DNA of 64,000 bases, taken from positions 62,001 through 126,000 of the forward strand of contig JAHDLO010000020.1 of NCBI GenBank assembly GCA_018432235.1. The letters are read 5' to 3'. Source of the DNA: Clostridiaceae bacterium. Its GTDB lineage: Bacteria; Bacillota; Clostridia; Peptostreptococcales; Natronincolaceae. Made by a program: the position numbers and the translations under genes. Shown here one piece after another: positions 34,479-43,432 of the stretch (positions are counted from its first letter, which is position 1; each line of letters begins with the position of its first letter). The notes beneath the pieces were generated by a model. That model was not told the DNA's origin and made no database searches. It saw only the letters and a program-made list of their open reading frames with translations.

Positions 34479-35147
34479 ATGAAGAAGAGAGCTATCATTG
34501 TAGGTGGATTTCATAAGGCTATTGCGCTTTCCAATTCACTGATAAAAAAGAATTATAATGTAACAGTAATAAATAACGACTATCAAAATTGCTTATCAAT
34601 GGCAGAAATTGAAGATGTTGCTGTTATCAATGGCGATGGAACAAAACCATATGTTTTGGAGGATGCTAATGCGCAAAATGCGGATATTGTCATTGCACTT
34701 ACACAACGAGATGACGACAATTTAGTTGTGTGTCAGCTATGCAAAAAGAAGTTCAATGTGAGTCGCACGGTGTCTTTGGTGAATGACCCAAAGAAAACTG
34801 AATTCTTTTATCAAATGGGTATAGATTCAGTAGTATGTGCTGTAAATGCCATAGCAAATATAATAGAGCAGCAGGCATTTTTGAAAGGTATAACAGCATT
34901 TATTCCTATTGGAGAAGGACGAATTAGTATTGCTGAGGTTCCAATTCAAGGAACAGCACCAGTAATAGGAAAAAAATTATGGGAGATAGATTTGCCTAAA
35001 GAGGTTATAATCGGATGTATTCTACGTGGTGAGAAAAGTATGATACCAAGAGGAGATACAAGAATATTAGCGGGAGATATGTTGGTCTTAATTTCGTCAG
35101 ACAATCAAGAGGTGGCTGCGATTAAGGAACTAACGGGACGGAGCTAA
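34479..35147 (+). CDS. trkA: TrkA-type protein with RCK_N and RCK_C domains
   Basis: 222 residues. RCK_N (about 1-120) then RCK_C (about 135-222; IGKKLWEIDLPKEVIIGCILRG). The nucleotide motif is degenerate (VGGFHKA instead of GxGxxG) and the acidic residue after strand two is Asn (VINND), so this subunit may not bind nucleotide. RCK_C domains can bind cyclic di-AMP in Firmicutes. The ATG at 34479 follows GGGGAGG (34465-34471); the frame upstream to 34458 is rejected. Three bases before trkH. Confidence 0.88.
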   Translation: MKKRAIIVGGFHKAIALSNSLIKKNYNVTVINNDYQNCLSMAEIEDVAVINGDGTKPYVLEDANAQNADIVIALTQRDDDNLVVCQLCKKKFNVSRTVSLVNDPKKTEFFYQMGIDSVVCAVNAIANIIEQQAFLKGITAFIPIGEGRISIAEVPIQGTAPVIGKKLWEIDLPKEVIIGCILRGEKSMIPRGDTRILAGDMLVLISSDNQEVAAIKELTGRS

Positions 35148-35150
35148 GTT

Positions 35151-36638
35151 ATGACAATATATTCATCTCAATCCAATACTTCCGGTAAACTGATGATGTT
35201 AATAGGTTTTTTGATGCTATTTCCCCTTTTGGTGATACCTTTTTATCCTGAAGAAATTCAATTTGCATCAGCATTCCTTGTTCCTTCACTTATGTCTATT
35301 ATGATAGGATCCGGTACATGCTTGTTATTAAGAAAATATGAGGTTATTAGTCAATGGAATCAAGAGCTAAAATTCAGTAGCCTAACAGTACTGTTCGTTT
35401 GGATATATGGCTTCATTGTTGGTGCAATTCCTTTTGTTACTTCAGGACAATTAACATTTATTCAAGCAGTATTTGAAGCAGTAAGTGGCTGGACAACTAC
35501 GGGCCTATCAGTAATGGATGTGTCAAAGACACCTAAGATTTTTTTGTTTCATAGGGCCTTTATGCAGTTTTGCGGCGGTCTTGGCTTCGTTTTGGTAATG
35601 ATTATATTTTTACAAGAAAAACACGCTATGAATCTATTTAATGCGGAGGGACATCCCGATAAGCTTATGCCAAACCTTAAGAAAACAGCCCATACAATTG
35701 CAGCTATGTATCTCGCTTTTTTAGTTGTGGGAGTATTAGCTTATAAGCTTGCTGGAATGGGATTATTTGATGGTATCGTACATGCGATGTGTGCATTATC
35801 AACAGGTGGGTTTTCAAACAAGCTTAACAGCATTGGTGAGTATAGAAGTATTCCAATTGAAAGTATCACCATTATTTTAATGCTGATTGGTACTACAAAT
35901 TTTGCCGTACTACAGCTTGTTGTTAAGGGAAAAATCCGCCGAGCTTTTAAAGTCAGTGAAGTTAAATTTATGGTATTTTTACTGTTGCTCTTTGTACCAA
36001 TCACAGCTTTTTCTTTAAGAAACAGTATGGATTTCAGCTTGGGTGAGGGTTTTCGCCGTGCTTTATTTGATGTCACCTCTGCACTTTCAACAACTGGATA
36101 TTCTACAATGTCTTATGTCAGCTGGCCTCCCTTTGCTATTGGGGTTCTAATTCTGCTTATGCTTATAGGTGGCGGAATCGGATCAACAGCTGGAGGTATT
36201 AAGCTAACTCGTGTATATCTGATGCTACGTATGGCACAGATCAATATAAGAAAAAGGCTTTCACCTCAACGCAATGTTATCATAACGCATTATCATAGAG
36301 CGCAGGGAAAAAGCATTATTGATAGTGCCCTTTCCTCAGATATTTCAGGTTTTGTAGTATGCTATATCAGCATATTCATCATAGGGTCATTATTGCTGAC
36401 ATTAACAGCTGGCTGTACATTGACAGAAGCAATGTTTGAATTTGCATCTGCTTTGGGCACCGTAGGCTTATCGATTGGATTAACCGGTCCAACTACGGGA
36501 ACAGCTACACTAATAGTTGAAATACTAGGAATGATACTTGGAAGGCTGGAAATTTTTATTGTCCTTATAGGATTATACTCTGGTATAGCAGTAGGACAAC
36601 AACGATTGAGAGAAGTAATTCATTCAAAGAGAAAATAG
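35151..36638 (+). CDS. trkH: Trk potassium uptake channel TrkH
   Basis: 495-residue membrane protein with four M1-P-M2 repeats. Selectivity-filter-like turns are visible: TTTGLSVMD, STGGFSNKL, STTGYSTMS and LGTVGLSIGL, the expected four. Large C-terminal half ends IGLYSGIAVGQQRLREVI, a TrkH/TrkG feature. It transports potassium with help from the two TrkA-type proteins encoded just before. Confidence 0.95.
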   Translation: MTIYSSQSNTSGKLMMLIGFLMLFPLLVIPFYPEEIQFASAFLVPSLMSIMIGSGTCLLLRKYEVISQWNQELKFSSLTVLFVWIYGFIVGAIPFVTSGQLTFIQAVFEAVSGWTTTGLSVMDVSKTPKIFLFHRAFMQFCGGLGFVLVMIIFLQEKHAMNLFNAEGHPDKLMPNLKKTAHTIAAMYLAFLVVGVLAYKLAGMGLFDGIVHAMCALSTGGFSNKLNSIGEYRSIPIESITIILMLIGTTNFAVLQLVVKGKIRRAFKVSEVKFMVFLLLLFVPITAFSLRNSMDFSLGEGFRRALFDVTSALSTTGYSTMSYVSWPPFAIGVLILLMLIGGGIGSTAGGIKLTRVYLMLRMAQINIRKRLSPQRNVIITHYHRAQGKSIIDSALSSDISGFVVCYISIFIIGSLLLTLTAGCTLTEAMFEFASALGTVGLSIGLTGPTTGTATLIVEILGMILGRLEIFIVLIGLYSGIAVGQQRLREVIHSKRK

Positions 36639-36697
36639 TTATTTAAGAAATTGTAGATATCAAGAATTATTCCCAAAGTATTAAAAAGTCCAGAATA

Positions 36698-36741
36698 AGC
36701 CATAAAACAGGCCACCCTATAGGGTGGCCTGTTTTATGGCT
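36698..36741. terminator. Perfect 20-bp hairpin after trkH
   Basis: Arms 36698-36717 and 36722-36741 round TATA. A/T runs lie inside the stem rather than after it, so termination may be incomplete or bidirectional. Confidence 0.8.
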
Positions 36742-36786
36742 GTAATCGGGGGGTTACAGGCCTTGACGTTACAGGATTGTTGCCAT

Positions 36787-36802
36787 CTATTTAATTTTGT
36801 CA
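36787..36802 (+). promoter_or_regulatory. Upstream copy of the mtl repeat (candidate MtlR site)
   Basis: CTATTTAATTTTGTCA, repeated with one change at 36907-36922, exactly 120 bp away. This copy lies 36 bp before the -35, where an activator such as MtlR would bind. Confidence 0.5.
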
Positions 36803-36837
36803 ATATCACTTATAGACTTTTTGATCATATCTTTAAG

Positions 36838-36866
36838 TTGAAAGGTTGTATTTGCTAATATATAAT
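36838..36866 (+). promoter_or_regulatory. Sigma-A promoter of the mannitol operon
   Basis: TTGAAA (36838-36843), 17-bp spacer, TATAAT (36861-36866). Transcription should start near 36873, giving a leader of about 75 bases. Confidence 0.72.
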
Positions 36867-36907
36867 AAATAGTGAGAATATTTAAAACATTTCTGCAGAG
36901 ATGTCGC

Positions 36908-36932
36908 TATTTAATTATGTCATGATTAAATA
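36908..36932. promoter_or_regulatory. 25-bp near-perfect palindrome in the mtl leader
   Basis: TATTTAATTATG-T-CATGATTAAATA, 11 of 12 positions symmetrical, at about +35 to +60 and ending just before the ribosome site. Its left half is the second copy of the 36787 repeat. It could be an operator for a roadblock repressor or part of a loop with the upstream site. Confidence 0.6.
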
Positions 36933-36946
36933 AGGGGGTTATATTA

Positions 36947-38353
36947 ATGTCAAACTCAAGTGCAAGTGCACCTGTCAGACCACAGAGTAATGCCCAAGAA
37001 AGAATACAGAAGTTTGGACGTGTTTTAAGCGGCATGGTAATGCCCAATATTGGCGCCTTCATCGCATGGGGGTTAATAACAGCTTTATTTATTCCAACTG
37101 GCTGGGTTCCTAATGAAAACCTTTCCAGCCTGGTGGGACCGATGATTACTTATTTATTACCGTTGTTGATAGGCTATACCGGTGGTAAAAATGTCGGCGG
37201 CACCAGAGGTGGGGTTGTAGGAGCAGTAGCAACCATGGGTGTTATCGTTGGTGCAGATGTACCTATGTTTATAGGTGCCATGATTATGGGACCTTTAGGC
37301 GGTCTAGCTATTAAAAAGCTGGATGATGCCTTGGAAGGAAAAATCCCTGCAGGCTTTGAGATGCTGGTTAACAACTTCTCAGCAGGCATTTTAGGTGCTA
37401 TAGTAGCATTATTAGCATATCTTGCCATCGGACCTGTAGTATTAGGGTTAAACAGTGTATTAAAAACTGGTGTTGAGGCAATAGTAAATGCAGGCTTACT
37501 ACCATTGGTATCATTATTTGTAGAACCTGGTAAGATATTATTCTTAAATAATGCAATGAACCATGGTGTGTTGGGGCCTCTGGGTGTTCAAGGGGTAGAG
37601 GAATTAGGGAAATCCATATTCTTCTTAATAGAAACAAACCCTGGCCCAGGACTTGGTATACTTTTAGGCTACTGGTTATTTGCAAAGGGATCAATAAAGG
37701 AATCAGCACCTGGAGCAGTAATCATCCACTTCTTGGGTGGTATCCATGAAATTTACTTCCCATATGTATTGATGAATCCGGTGTTAATCCTAGCGGTAAT
37801 TGCCGGTGGTGCTTCAGGGGTACTGACCTTCAGTATATTGGGAGCAGGCTTGGTGGCAACCCCATCACCAGGAAGTATATTTGCATTACTGGCAATGACA
37901 GCAAGGGGCGGACATTTTGCAGTAATCGCAGGTGTAGCGGTATCAACAGCAGTCAGCTTCCTTGTAAGTGCCTACTTCATTAAGAGAAGCAGCAGCAAGC
38001 TCAGTGACGATGCGCTTGTAGAGGCAAAGGAAAGAACTGCAGAGCTTAAGGGCAAAAAGTCAGCCGCAGCTGTAAAGTCTAATGTCAGCAAAATCGTAAT
38101 CGCCTGCGACGCAGGCATGGGCTCCAGTGCAATGGCAGCCACTACTCTAAGGAATAAGCTTAAGCGGGCAGGTCTTAATATTACAGTAGTCAATCATGCT
38201 ATTGACGAAATACCTGCAAATGCCGAAATCGTAGTGACGCATGAGAGCTTATCCGACAGAGCAAAAAGCAAGGCACCTAATGCAGAGCATGTATCGATTA
38301 AGAATTTTATGAATGCGCCTGAATTAGATGAATTGGTAAATAGATTGTCCTAA
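36947..38353 (+). CDS. mtlA: PTS mannitol-specific EIICB component
   Basis: Imports and phosphorylates a hexitol, most likely mannitol. 468 residues: membrane EIIC (about 20-340; [28 protein letters not shown], the [15 protein letters not shown] loop) and cytoplasmic EIIB with phospho-Cys387 in ACDAGMGSS. No EIIA domain is attached. A second, very similar protein with EIIA is encoded at 40571. Ribosome site AAGGGGG. Followed by a strong hairpin before mtlR. Confidence 0.94.
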   Translation: MSNSSASAPVRPQSNAQERIQKFGRVLSGMVMPNIGAFIAWGLITALFIPTGWVPNENLSSLVGPMITYLLPLLIGYTGGKNVGGTRGGVVGAVATMGVIVGADVPMFIGAMIMGPLGGLAIKKLDDALEGKIPAGFEMLVNNFSAGILGAIVALLAYLAIGPVVLGLNSVLKTGVEAIVNAGLLPLVSLFVEPGKILFLNNAMNHGVLGPLGVQGVEELGKSIFFLIETNPGPGLGILLGYWLFAKGSIKESAPGAVIIHFLGGIHEIYFPYVLMNPVLILAVIAGGASGVLTFSILGAGLVATPSPGSIFALLAMTARGGHFAVIAGVAVSTAVSFLVSAYFIKRSSSKLSDDALVEAKERTAELKGKKSAAAVKSNVSKIVIACDAGMGSSAMAATTLRNKLKRAGLNITVVNHAIDEIPANAEIVVTHESLSDRAKSKAPNAEHVSIKNFMNAPELDELVNRLS

Positions 38354-38359
38354 TTTATA

Positions 38360-38392
38360 CAAGAACAGTGGAATGTCATTCCACTGTTCTTG
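38360..38392. terminator. 16-bp hairpin between mtlA and mtlR
   Basis: Perfect arms 38360-38375 and 38377-38392 with a minimal loop. T-rich right arm but no T tract after it. It probably attenuates transcription or protects the mtlA message end. It overlaps an in-frame ATG at 38368, which I reject as mtlR start. Confidence 0.7.
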
Positions 38393-38439
38393 ATACATTA
38401 CTTTCACTATTGGAGAAAGCAGGAAAATGGGGGAATTTT

Positions 38440-40578
38440 ATGAAAAAGATTAAAATAACCACTAGAAAAAAAGAAATACTGAACAGGCTCTGTAGTGAGG
38501 ATGATTATATTACCATTGGAAAAATTGCTGAGGATATTGGTGTAAGCTCCAGAACGATATTACGGGAGCTAGAGGAAATAGGGGAGCTTTTAAATCACCA
38601 TGGCCTTCAGTTGGATACCAAAACAGGGGTTGGCATACGTCTGACCTCCAGCCTCGAGGAAAAGGAAAGATTATTGACTATCATTGAGGCAGAGGGAGCA
38701 GAAAGGGTTTTTACGCCAAGTGAAAGGCATACTATTATTGCGGGTGAACTATTGCAAAACAATGAACCAATAAAGCTGTACAGCCTAACTAGGATACTAA
38801 AGGTATCTGAAGGCACCATAAGTAATGACCTGGATAAGCTGGAAGAGTGGCTAAACGCCTATAATCTGAATCTGGTAAGGAAGCCTGGGCTGGGGGTATA
38901 TATTGAAGGAAGAGAAAAGCATAAAAGAAGAGCAATTGTAAATCTAATTTACGAGAATGTAGAGGAAAAGCAGCTGTTGAATCTGGTGCAGGAAAACATC
39001 ACAAAGTCACCGGAGACAGCAGGGGGTATTGAAATTAAAACCAGAAATAGACTCTTAAACCTTATAGACAAGGAATCCATAAGACGACTGGAGGAGCTTA
39101 TTTATAAGGCGGAGGAGGAGATGGGCTATAAGCTAGCGGATAGTGCTTACGTAGGCCTAATCGTGCATCTGGCTTTAGCCATAAAGCGGATCAAGAACAA
39201 TGAAAAAATAATGATAGATCAGGGGTTTTTGAAGGAGCTGAAGAATAGCACAGAGTTTGAAATTGCGAAGGCCCTGGCACAAAATATATCGAATCATTTT
39301 AATATAGAAATTTTAGAGGATGAGGTAGGCTATATTACCATGCATCTGATGGGTTCCAAAAACCGTGGTAATATATTTCAGGAGGAAGGCAAGGAAGTTG
39401 GGAATTTTGAGCTGGTTAAGCTGGTGCGAGAAATAATTAAAACCGCCGAAGCCGAATCAGGCATATTTATCGGAAATAATCAGCGGCTCTTCCTTGGGCT
39501 GATGAATCATTTAGAGCCAGCCATTAAGCGTCTAAAGCTAGGCATGGATATCAGAAATCCTCTGCTGGAGGAAATAAAGCTACAATATCCTCAATTGCTG
39601 GAGGTTACAACCAAAAGCGTCAAGGGTCTGGAGGCATATTTGGGCCTTAAGCTACCAGAATCAGAGATTGCATATATTGCGATGCATCTGGGGGCGGTAA
39701 TTGAAAAAAAGGAAATTTTACCCCAAAGAAGATATCGAATAGCAGTCGCCTGTCCCAGTGGCATAGGCACTTCAAGGCTTTTGGCAACCCGTATTGAAAA
39801 GGAGTACGATACCCTTCAAATCGTGGATGTCATTTCAACAATTCATGTTGAGGAAAGCTGGCTTAAACAGGAGGGTATAGATTTTATCATATCCACCATA
39901 CCGATACAAATAGGGGATATACCGGTGATCACGGTAAATCCATTGCTGTCAAAAGAGGATCGTGAAAGAATAAATAAGCTGCTGGAGGAGCTGCGCTTTA
40001 AGACGGCTGGTGAGCCTGCTGTGAGAAAGCCTCAGCTGAGTTTAAAGGAAAAGCTGCTGCAGATGAATAGCTATAGCCAGGGCATCATACAGGTACTGGA
40101 TAATTTCTTTCTGGAAACCGTAGACGCCGGCAGCACCGAGGAGCTAATAGATCAGGTATGCAATAGACTTTTAACTGATGCTTCCCTAAAGCAGCAGCTA
40201 AAGGCAGATTTGCTCAGAAGAGAGGAAAAGGGCGGAACCTATATATCAGGAAAAGAAATTTGTCTATTGCATTGTAGAAGCAGCAGTATTGAGACCCTTT
40301 ATTTCGGTGCTCTTAGACCAGAGGCACCAATATATCATATAAATAACAATGGATTAAAGGAAGAAATAAAGCTGGCTATTATTATGCTGGCACCGGAAGA
40401 GTCGCCTCAGACTCATATTGAGGTGATCAGCGAGGTAAGTAAAATCATAATTGAACGGCCGGACTTCCTGCGTATGCTAATGGAAAATATGAAGGAAGAG
40501 GCCTATATTGCCATAAGCAACCATCTAAACGAATTTTATAAATATAAAAGCGATGACAGGAGAGATCTACATGAGTAA
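38440..40578 (+). CDS. mtlR: MtlR, PRD-containing PTS regulator of the mannitol operon
   Basis: 712-residue activator. Order: two helix-turn-helix regions (about 10-60 and 100-150), PRD1 (His in GLIVHLALAIKRI), PRD2 (YIAMHLGAVIEK), an EIIB-like domain with Cys in VACPSGIGTS and an EIIA-like C-terminal domain (His in ICLLHCRSS). The PTS phosphorylates these to switch activity. Start ATG 38440 has a G-run ribosome site and gives the normal MtlR N-terminus (MKKIKITTRKKEIL). Overlaps the EIICBA gene by eight bases. Confidence 0.94.
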   Translation: MKKIKITTRKKEILNRLCSEDDYITIGKIAEDIGVSSRTILRELEEIGELLNHHGLQLDTKTGVGIRLTSSLEEKERLLTIIEAEGAERVFTPSERHTIIAGELLQNNEPIKLYSLTRILKVSEGTISNDLDKLEEWLNAYNLNLVRKPGLGVYIEGREKHKRRAIVNLIYENVEEKQLLNLVQENITKSPETAGGIEIKTRNRLLNLIDKESIRRLEELIYKAEEEMGYKLADSAYVGLIVHLALAIKRIKNNEKIMIDQGFLKELKNSTEFEIAKALAQNISNHFNIEILEDEVGYITMHLMGSKNRGNIFQEEGKEVGNFELVKLVREIIKTAEAESGIFIGNNQRLFLGLMNHLEPAIKRLKLGMDIRNPLLEEIKLQYPQLLEVTTKSVKGLEAYLGLKLPESEIAYIAMHLGAVIEKKEILPQRRYRIAVACPSGIGTSRLLATRIEKEYDTLQIVDVISTIHVEESWLKQEGIDFIISTIPIQIGDIPVITVNPLLSKEDRERINKLLEELRFKTAGEPAVRKPQLSLKEKLLQMNSYSQGIIQVLDNFFLETVDAGSTEELIDQVCNRLLTDASLKQQLKADLLRREEKGGTYISGKEICLLHCRSSSIETLYFGALRPEAPIYHINNNGLKEEIKLAIIMLAPEESPQTHIEVISEVSKIIIERPDFLRMLMENMKEEAYIAISNHLNEFYKYKSDDRRDLHE

Positions 40579-42457
40579 TATGGTTAATTTTAAAGAGGAT
40601 AGCTCAAATAAAGATGTACGACAAAATATACAAAAATTCGGTCGTATATTAAGCGGGATGGTAATGCCCAATATTGGGGCCTTCATTGCATGGGGCCTAA
40701 TAACAGCATTATTTATTCCAACCGGTTGGCTGCCGAATGAAAGGCTGGCATCTTTAGTAGGCCCTATGATTACCTATCTATTGCCATTACTGATCGGCTA
40801 TACCGGTGGTAAAAATGTCGGCGGCGTCAGAGGTGGGGTTGTAGGTGCAGTAGCAACCATGGGGGTTATCGTAGGTGCAGATGTACCTATGTTTATCGGT
40901 GCCATGATTATGGGACCCTTAGGCGGTCTAGTGATCAAAAAGCTGGATGAAGCCCTAGAGGGAAAAATTCCTGCCGGCTTCGAGATGCTGGTAAACAATT
41001 TCTCAGCCGGTATCGTAGGGGCTTTGGTGGCACTGCTGGCCTATCTTGCTATTGGGCCTGTCGTATTGGCGCTTAACACGGTATTAAAGACAGGCGTAGA
41101 GGCCATAGTCAATGCAGGCCTACTACCATTGGTATCTTTATTTGTAGAGCCTGGTAAGATATTATTCCTAAATAATGCAATGAATCATGGTGTTTTAGGG
41201 CCTTTAGGCGTACAAGGGGTGGAAGAAATCGGAAAATCAATATTCTTCCTTGTGGAAACTAACCCGGGTCCAGGACTTGGCATACTTTTAGGCTATTGGC
41301 TGTTTGCAAAGGGATCAATCAAGGAATCCGCACCTGGTGCCGTCATCATCCACTTCCTGGGAGGGATACATGAGATTTACTTCCCATATGTATTGATGAA
41401 TCCAGTCTTAATTTTAGCAGTCATCGCCGGTGGTGCCTCCGGTGTACTGACCTTCAGTCTATTAGGCGCAGGCCTAGTGGCAACACCATCACCTGGAAGC
41501 ATATTTGCCCTACTGGCAATGACAGCAAGGGGTGGACATTTCGCTGTAATCGCAGGCGTTTTGGTTTCTACAGCCGTCAGCTTCCTAGTCAGTGCCTACT
41601 TTATTAAGAAAAGCAGCAGCAAAATAGACGATGAGGCCCTGACAGAGGCAAAGGAAAGAGCTGTAGAGCTAAAGGGTACAGGTACCACGGCAATGTCAAG
41701 GGAAAGTATAAGAAAAATCGTTGTTGCCTGTGATGCCGGCATGGGCTCCAGTGCAATGGCGGCCACTAATTTGAGAAATCGACTGAAAAATGCTGGTGTT
41801 AATATAGAAGTGGTTAATACGTCAATAGATGAAATTCCAATGGATGCACAGCTGGTGATAACCCATCACGGATTAACTGCAAGGGCTGTCTCAAGAGCAA
41901 AAAATGCAGAGCATATATCTATCAGTGATTATTTTAATGATCCAAAGCTGGAGGCATTGGTACAGAGCTTTAAGGTATTCGGCGGAAGGGCTGCTGCTGA
42001 GGCAGTTGGAGAAGCTGATGCTAATGCCATATTAAAGAAATCCAATATTAAGCTGGGGCTGAAGCCTGTTGATAAAATTTCTGCCATCAAAATGGCAGGG
42101 GAGCTTCTTGTTAAGAGTGGCTATGTGGATTCAGAATATATCGGAGCTATGCTGGAGAGAGAAGAACAGCTCAGCACCTATATTGGCAATGGCGTAGCGA
42201 TACCCCATGGGGTTGGTAAGGCTAAGAATAATATTAAAAGATCAGGCATGGTTGTGCTTCAATTCCCGGAGGGGGTAGCCTTTGGTGAGGAAACAGCCTA
42301 CTTGGTTATCGGTATCGCTGGGGTGGGCAATGAGCATCTTTCAATATTAGCCAATATCGCAACTGCCCTTGAGGATGAGGAAAATCTAAAAATGCTGAAT
42401 ACTACCCAGGATGCTGAAGAAATCTATAATCTATTTACAACTGACCTAGAAGCGTAA
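40571..42457 (+). CDS. mtlA: PTS mannitol-specific EIICBA component
   Basis: 628 residues: EIIC and EIIB nearly identical to the protein at 36947, then a linker and an EIIA domain (about 480-628; phospho-His546 in GVAIPHG). It is a complete three-domain EII like E. coli MtlA, and its EIIA may also serve the shorter EIICB. The ATG at 40571 has AGGAGAG six bases upstream; the ATG at 40553 has none. Confidence 0.95.
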   Translation: MSNMVNFKEDSSNKDVRQNIQKFGRILSGMVMPNIGAFIAWGLITALFIPTGWLPNERLASLVGPMITYLLPLLIGYTGGKNVGGVRGGVVGAVATMGVIVGADVPMFIGAMIMGPLGGLVIKKLDEALEGKIPAGFEMLVNNFSAGIVGALVALLAYLAIGPVVLALNTVLKTGVEAIVNAGLLPLVSLFVEPGKILFLNNAMNHGVLGPLGVQGVEEIGKSIFFLVETNPGPGLGILLGYWLFAKGSIKESAPGAVIIHFLGGIHEIYFPYVLMNPVLILAVIAGGASGVLTFSLLGAGLVATPSPGSIFALLAMTARGGHFAVIAGVLVSTAVSFLVSAYFIKKSSSKIDDEALTEAKERAVELKGTGTTAMSRESIRKIVVACDAGMGSSAMAATNLRNRLKNAGVNIEVVNTSIDEIPMDAQLVITHHGLTARAVSRAKNAEHISISDYFNDPKLEALVQSFKVFGGRAAAEAVGEADANAILKKSNIKLGLKPVDKISAIKMAGELLVKSGYVDSEYIGAMLEREEQLSTYIGNGVAIPHGVGKAKNNIKRSGMVVLQFPEGVAFGEETAYLVIGIAGVGNEHLSILANIATALEDEENLKMLNTTQDAEEIYNLFTTDLEA

Positions 42458-42481
42458 AATTACAGAAATTGAGGTGTGGCT

Positions 42482-43414
42482 ATGATTATAACACTAAGCT
42501 TAAACCCGGCAGTGGACAAAACCATTGAGATAAGAGATTTTAAGGTTGATGGCGTTAACCGGGTGACCTCTGCTCGACTGGATGCAGGGGGAAAGGGAAT
42601 CAATGTATCCCGTATGATAAGTAGACTTGGAGGGCAAAGTAAGGCCATTGGTGTATTGGCGGGTGCTTCCGGCAGCTTTATTAAGCAGCAGCTGGCGTCA
42701 CTGGGTATTGAAAATGATTTTTTATTCGTTGAAGGGGAAACCCGTACCAATATCAAAATAGTAGACCCCGTAAATGGCTTAAATACCGATATTAATGAAA
42801 ATGGTCCGGATATTGGGGTGCAGGATTTAGAGGAGATATTTAATCGCACCATTGGAACGTCAGAATCCGGGAGTATTTTAGTGCTGGCAGGCAGTGTGCC
42901 GGGCAATGTCAGCAAAACAATATATAAGCAGCTAATTGCTGCAGCAGCCAATAAGGGAATAAAAACCATATTGGATGCGGATGGAGAGCTTTTCAGATTG
43001 GGGATAGAGGCAGGGCCATATATGATAAAGCCCAATATCCACGAGCTTTCGATCCATTTTAAGCAGGAAATCGCCTCTAAGGAGGAAGCAATAGCACTGG
43101 CTAAGGGATTATTTGTCTATGGGATAAAAGTAATCGTCATTTCTCTAGGCAGTGATGGCGCTATATTAATGACAGAGGATACTACTATTATGGCTGAGGG
43201 CCTTTCGGTGGAGGTTATAAGCACCGTGGGGGCAGGGGATGCCATGGTGGCTGCCTTTGCTTACTCACTGGAGAGAGGTGATGCCTTAGAGGAGGCATTG
43301 AGACTGGCCGTAGCCGCCAGTGCCGCCAGTGTGATGACACCCGGAACATCACCGGGTGAGCTGGCAGTAATAGAGGATTTAAAGAAAAAGGTAACTTTAA
43401 AATATATCAAATAA
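42482..43414 (+). CDS. fruK: 1-phosphofructokinase family kinase (PfkB fold)
   Basis: 310 residues, ribokinase-like PfkB/FruK group: N-terminal LSLNPAVDKTIEI, sugar site GKGINVSRMISRLGG and the ATP/anion-hole motif VGAGDAMVAAFAYS with catalytic Asp. FruK makes fructose 1,6-bisphosphate from fructose 1-phosphate; the related LacC acts on tagatose 6-phosphate, which remains possible. The ATG at 42482 has GAGGTG just before it; the GTG at 42476 lies inside that site. Within the mtl operon, next to a sorbose-1-phosphate-reductase-like gene. Confidence 0.88.
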   Translation: MIITLSLNPAVDKTIEIRDFKVDGVNRVTSARLDAGGKGINVSRMISRLGGQSKAIGVLAGASGSFIKQQLASLGIENDFLFVEGETRTNIKIVDPVNGLNTDINENGPDIGVQDLEEIFNRTIGTSESGSILVLAGSVPGNVSKTIYKQLIAAAANKGIKTILDADGELFRLGIEAGPYMIKPNIHELSIHFKQEIASKEEAIALAKGLFVYGIKVIVISLGSDGAILMTEDTTIMAEGLSVEVISTVGAGDAMVAAFAYSLERGDALEEALRLAVAASAASVMTPGTSPGELAVIEDLKKKVTLKYIK

Positions 43415-43432
43415 TTGAAGGGTGGTAATGAC

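Noticed and set aside
36838..36946. Sigma-54 promoter or ribonucleic antiterminator (RAT) in front of mtlA
   Set aside because: No TGGCAC-N5-TTGC spacing and no RAT-terminator pair; a normal sigma-A promoter is present and MtlR is a DNA-binding type.
38368..38439. 24-residue extension of MtlR from ATG 38368
   Set aside because: It starts inside the 16-bp hairpin and has no ribosome site; ATG 38440 gives the family N-terminus.
42460..43035. Long reverse-strand open frame opposite the PfkB-type kinase gene
   Set aside because: Composition is low-complexity Ser/Ile/Leu as expected from the shadow of a codon-biased gene; the + strand product matches a known family throughout.
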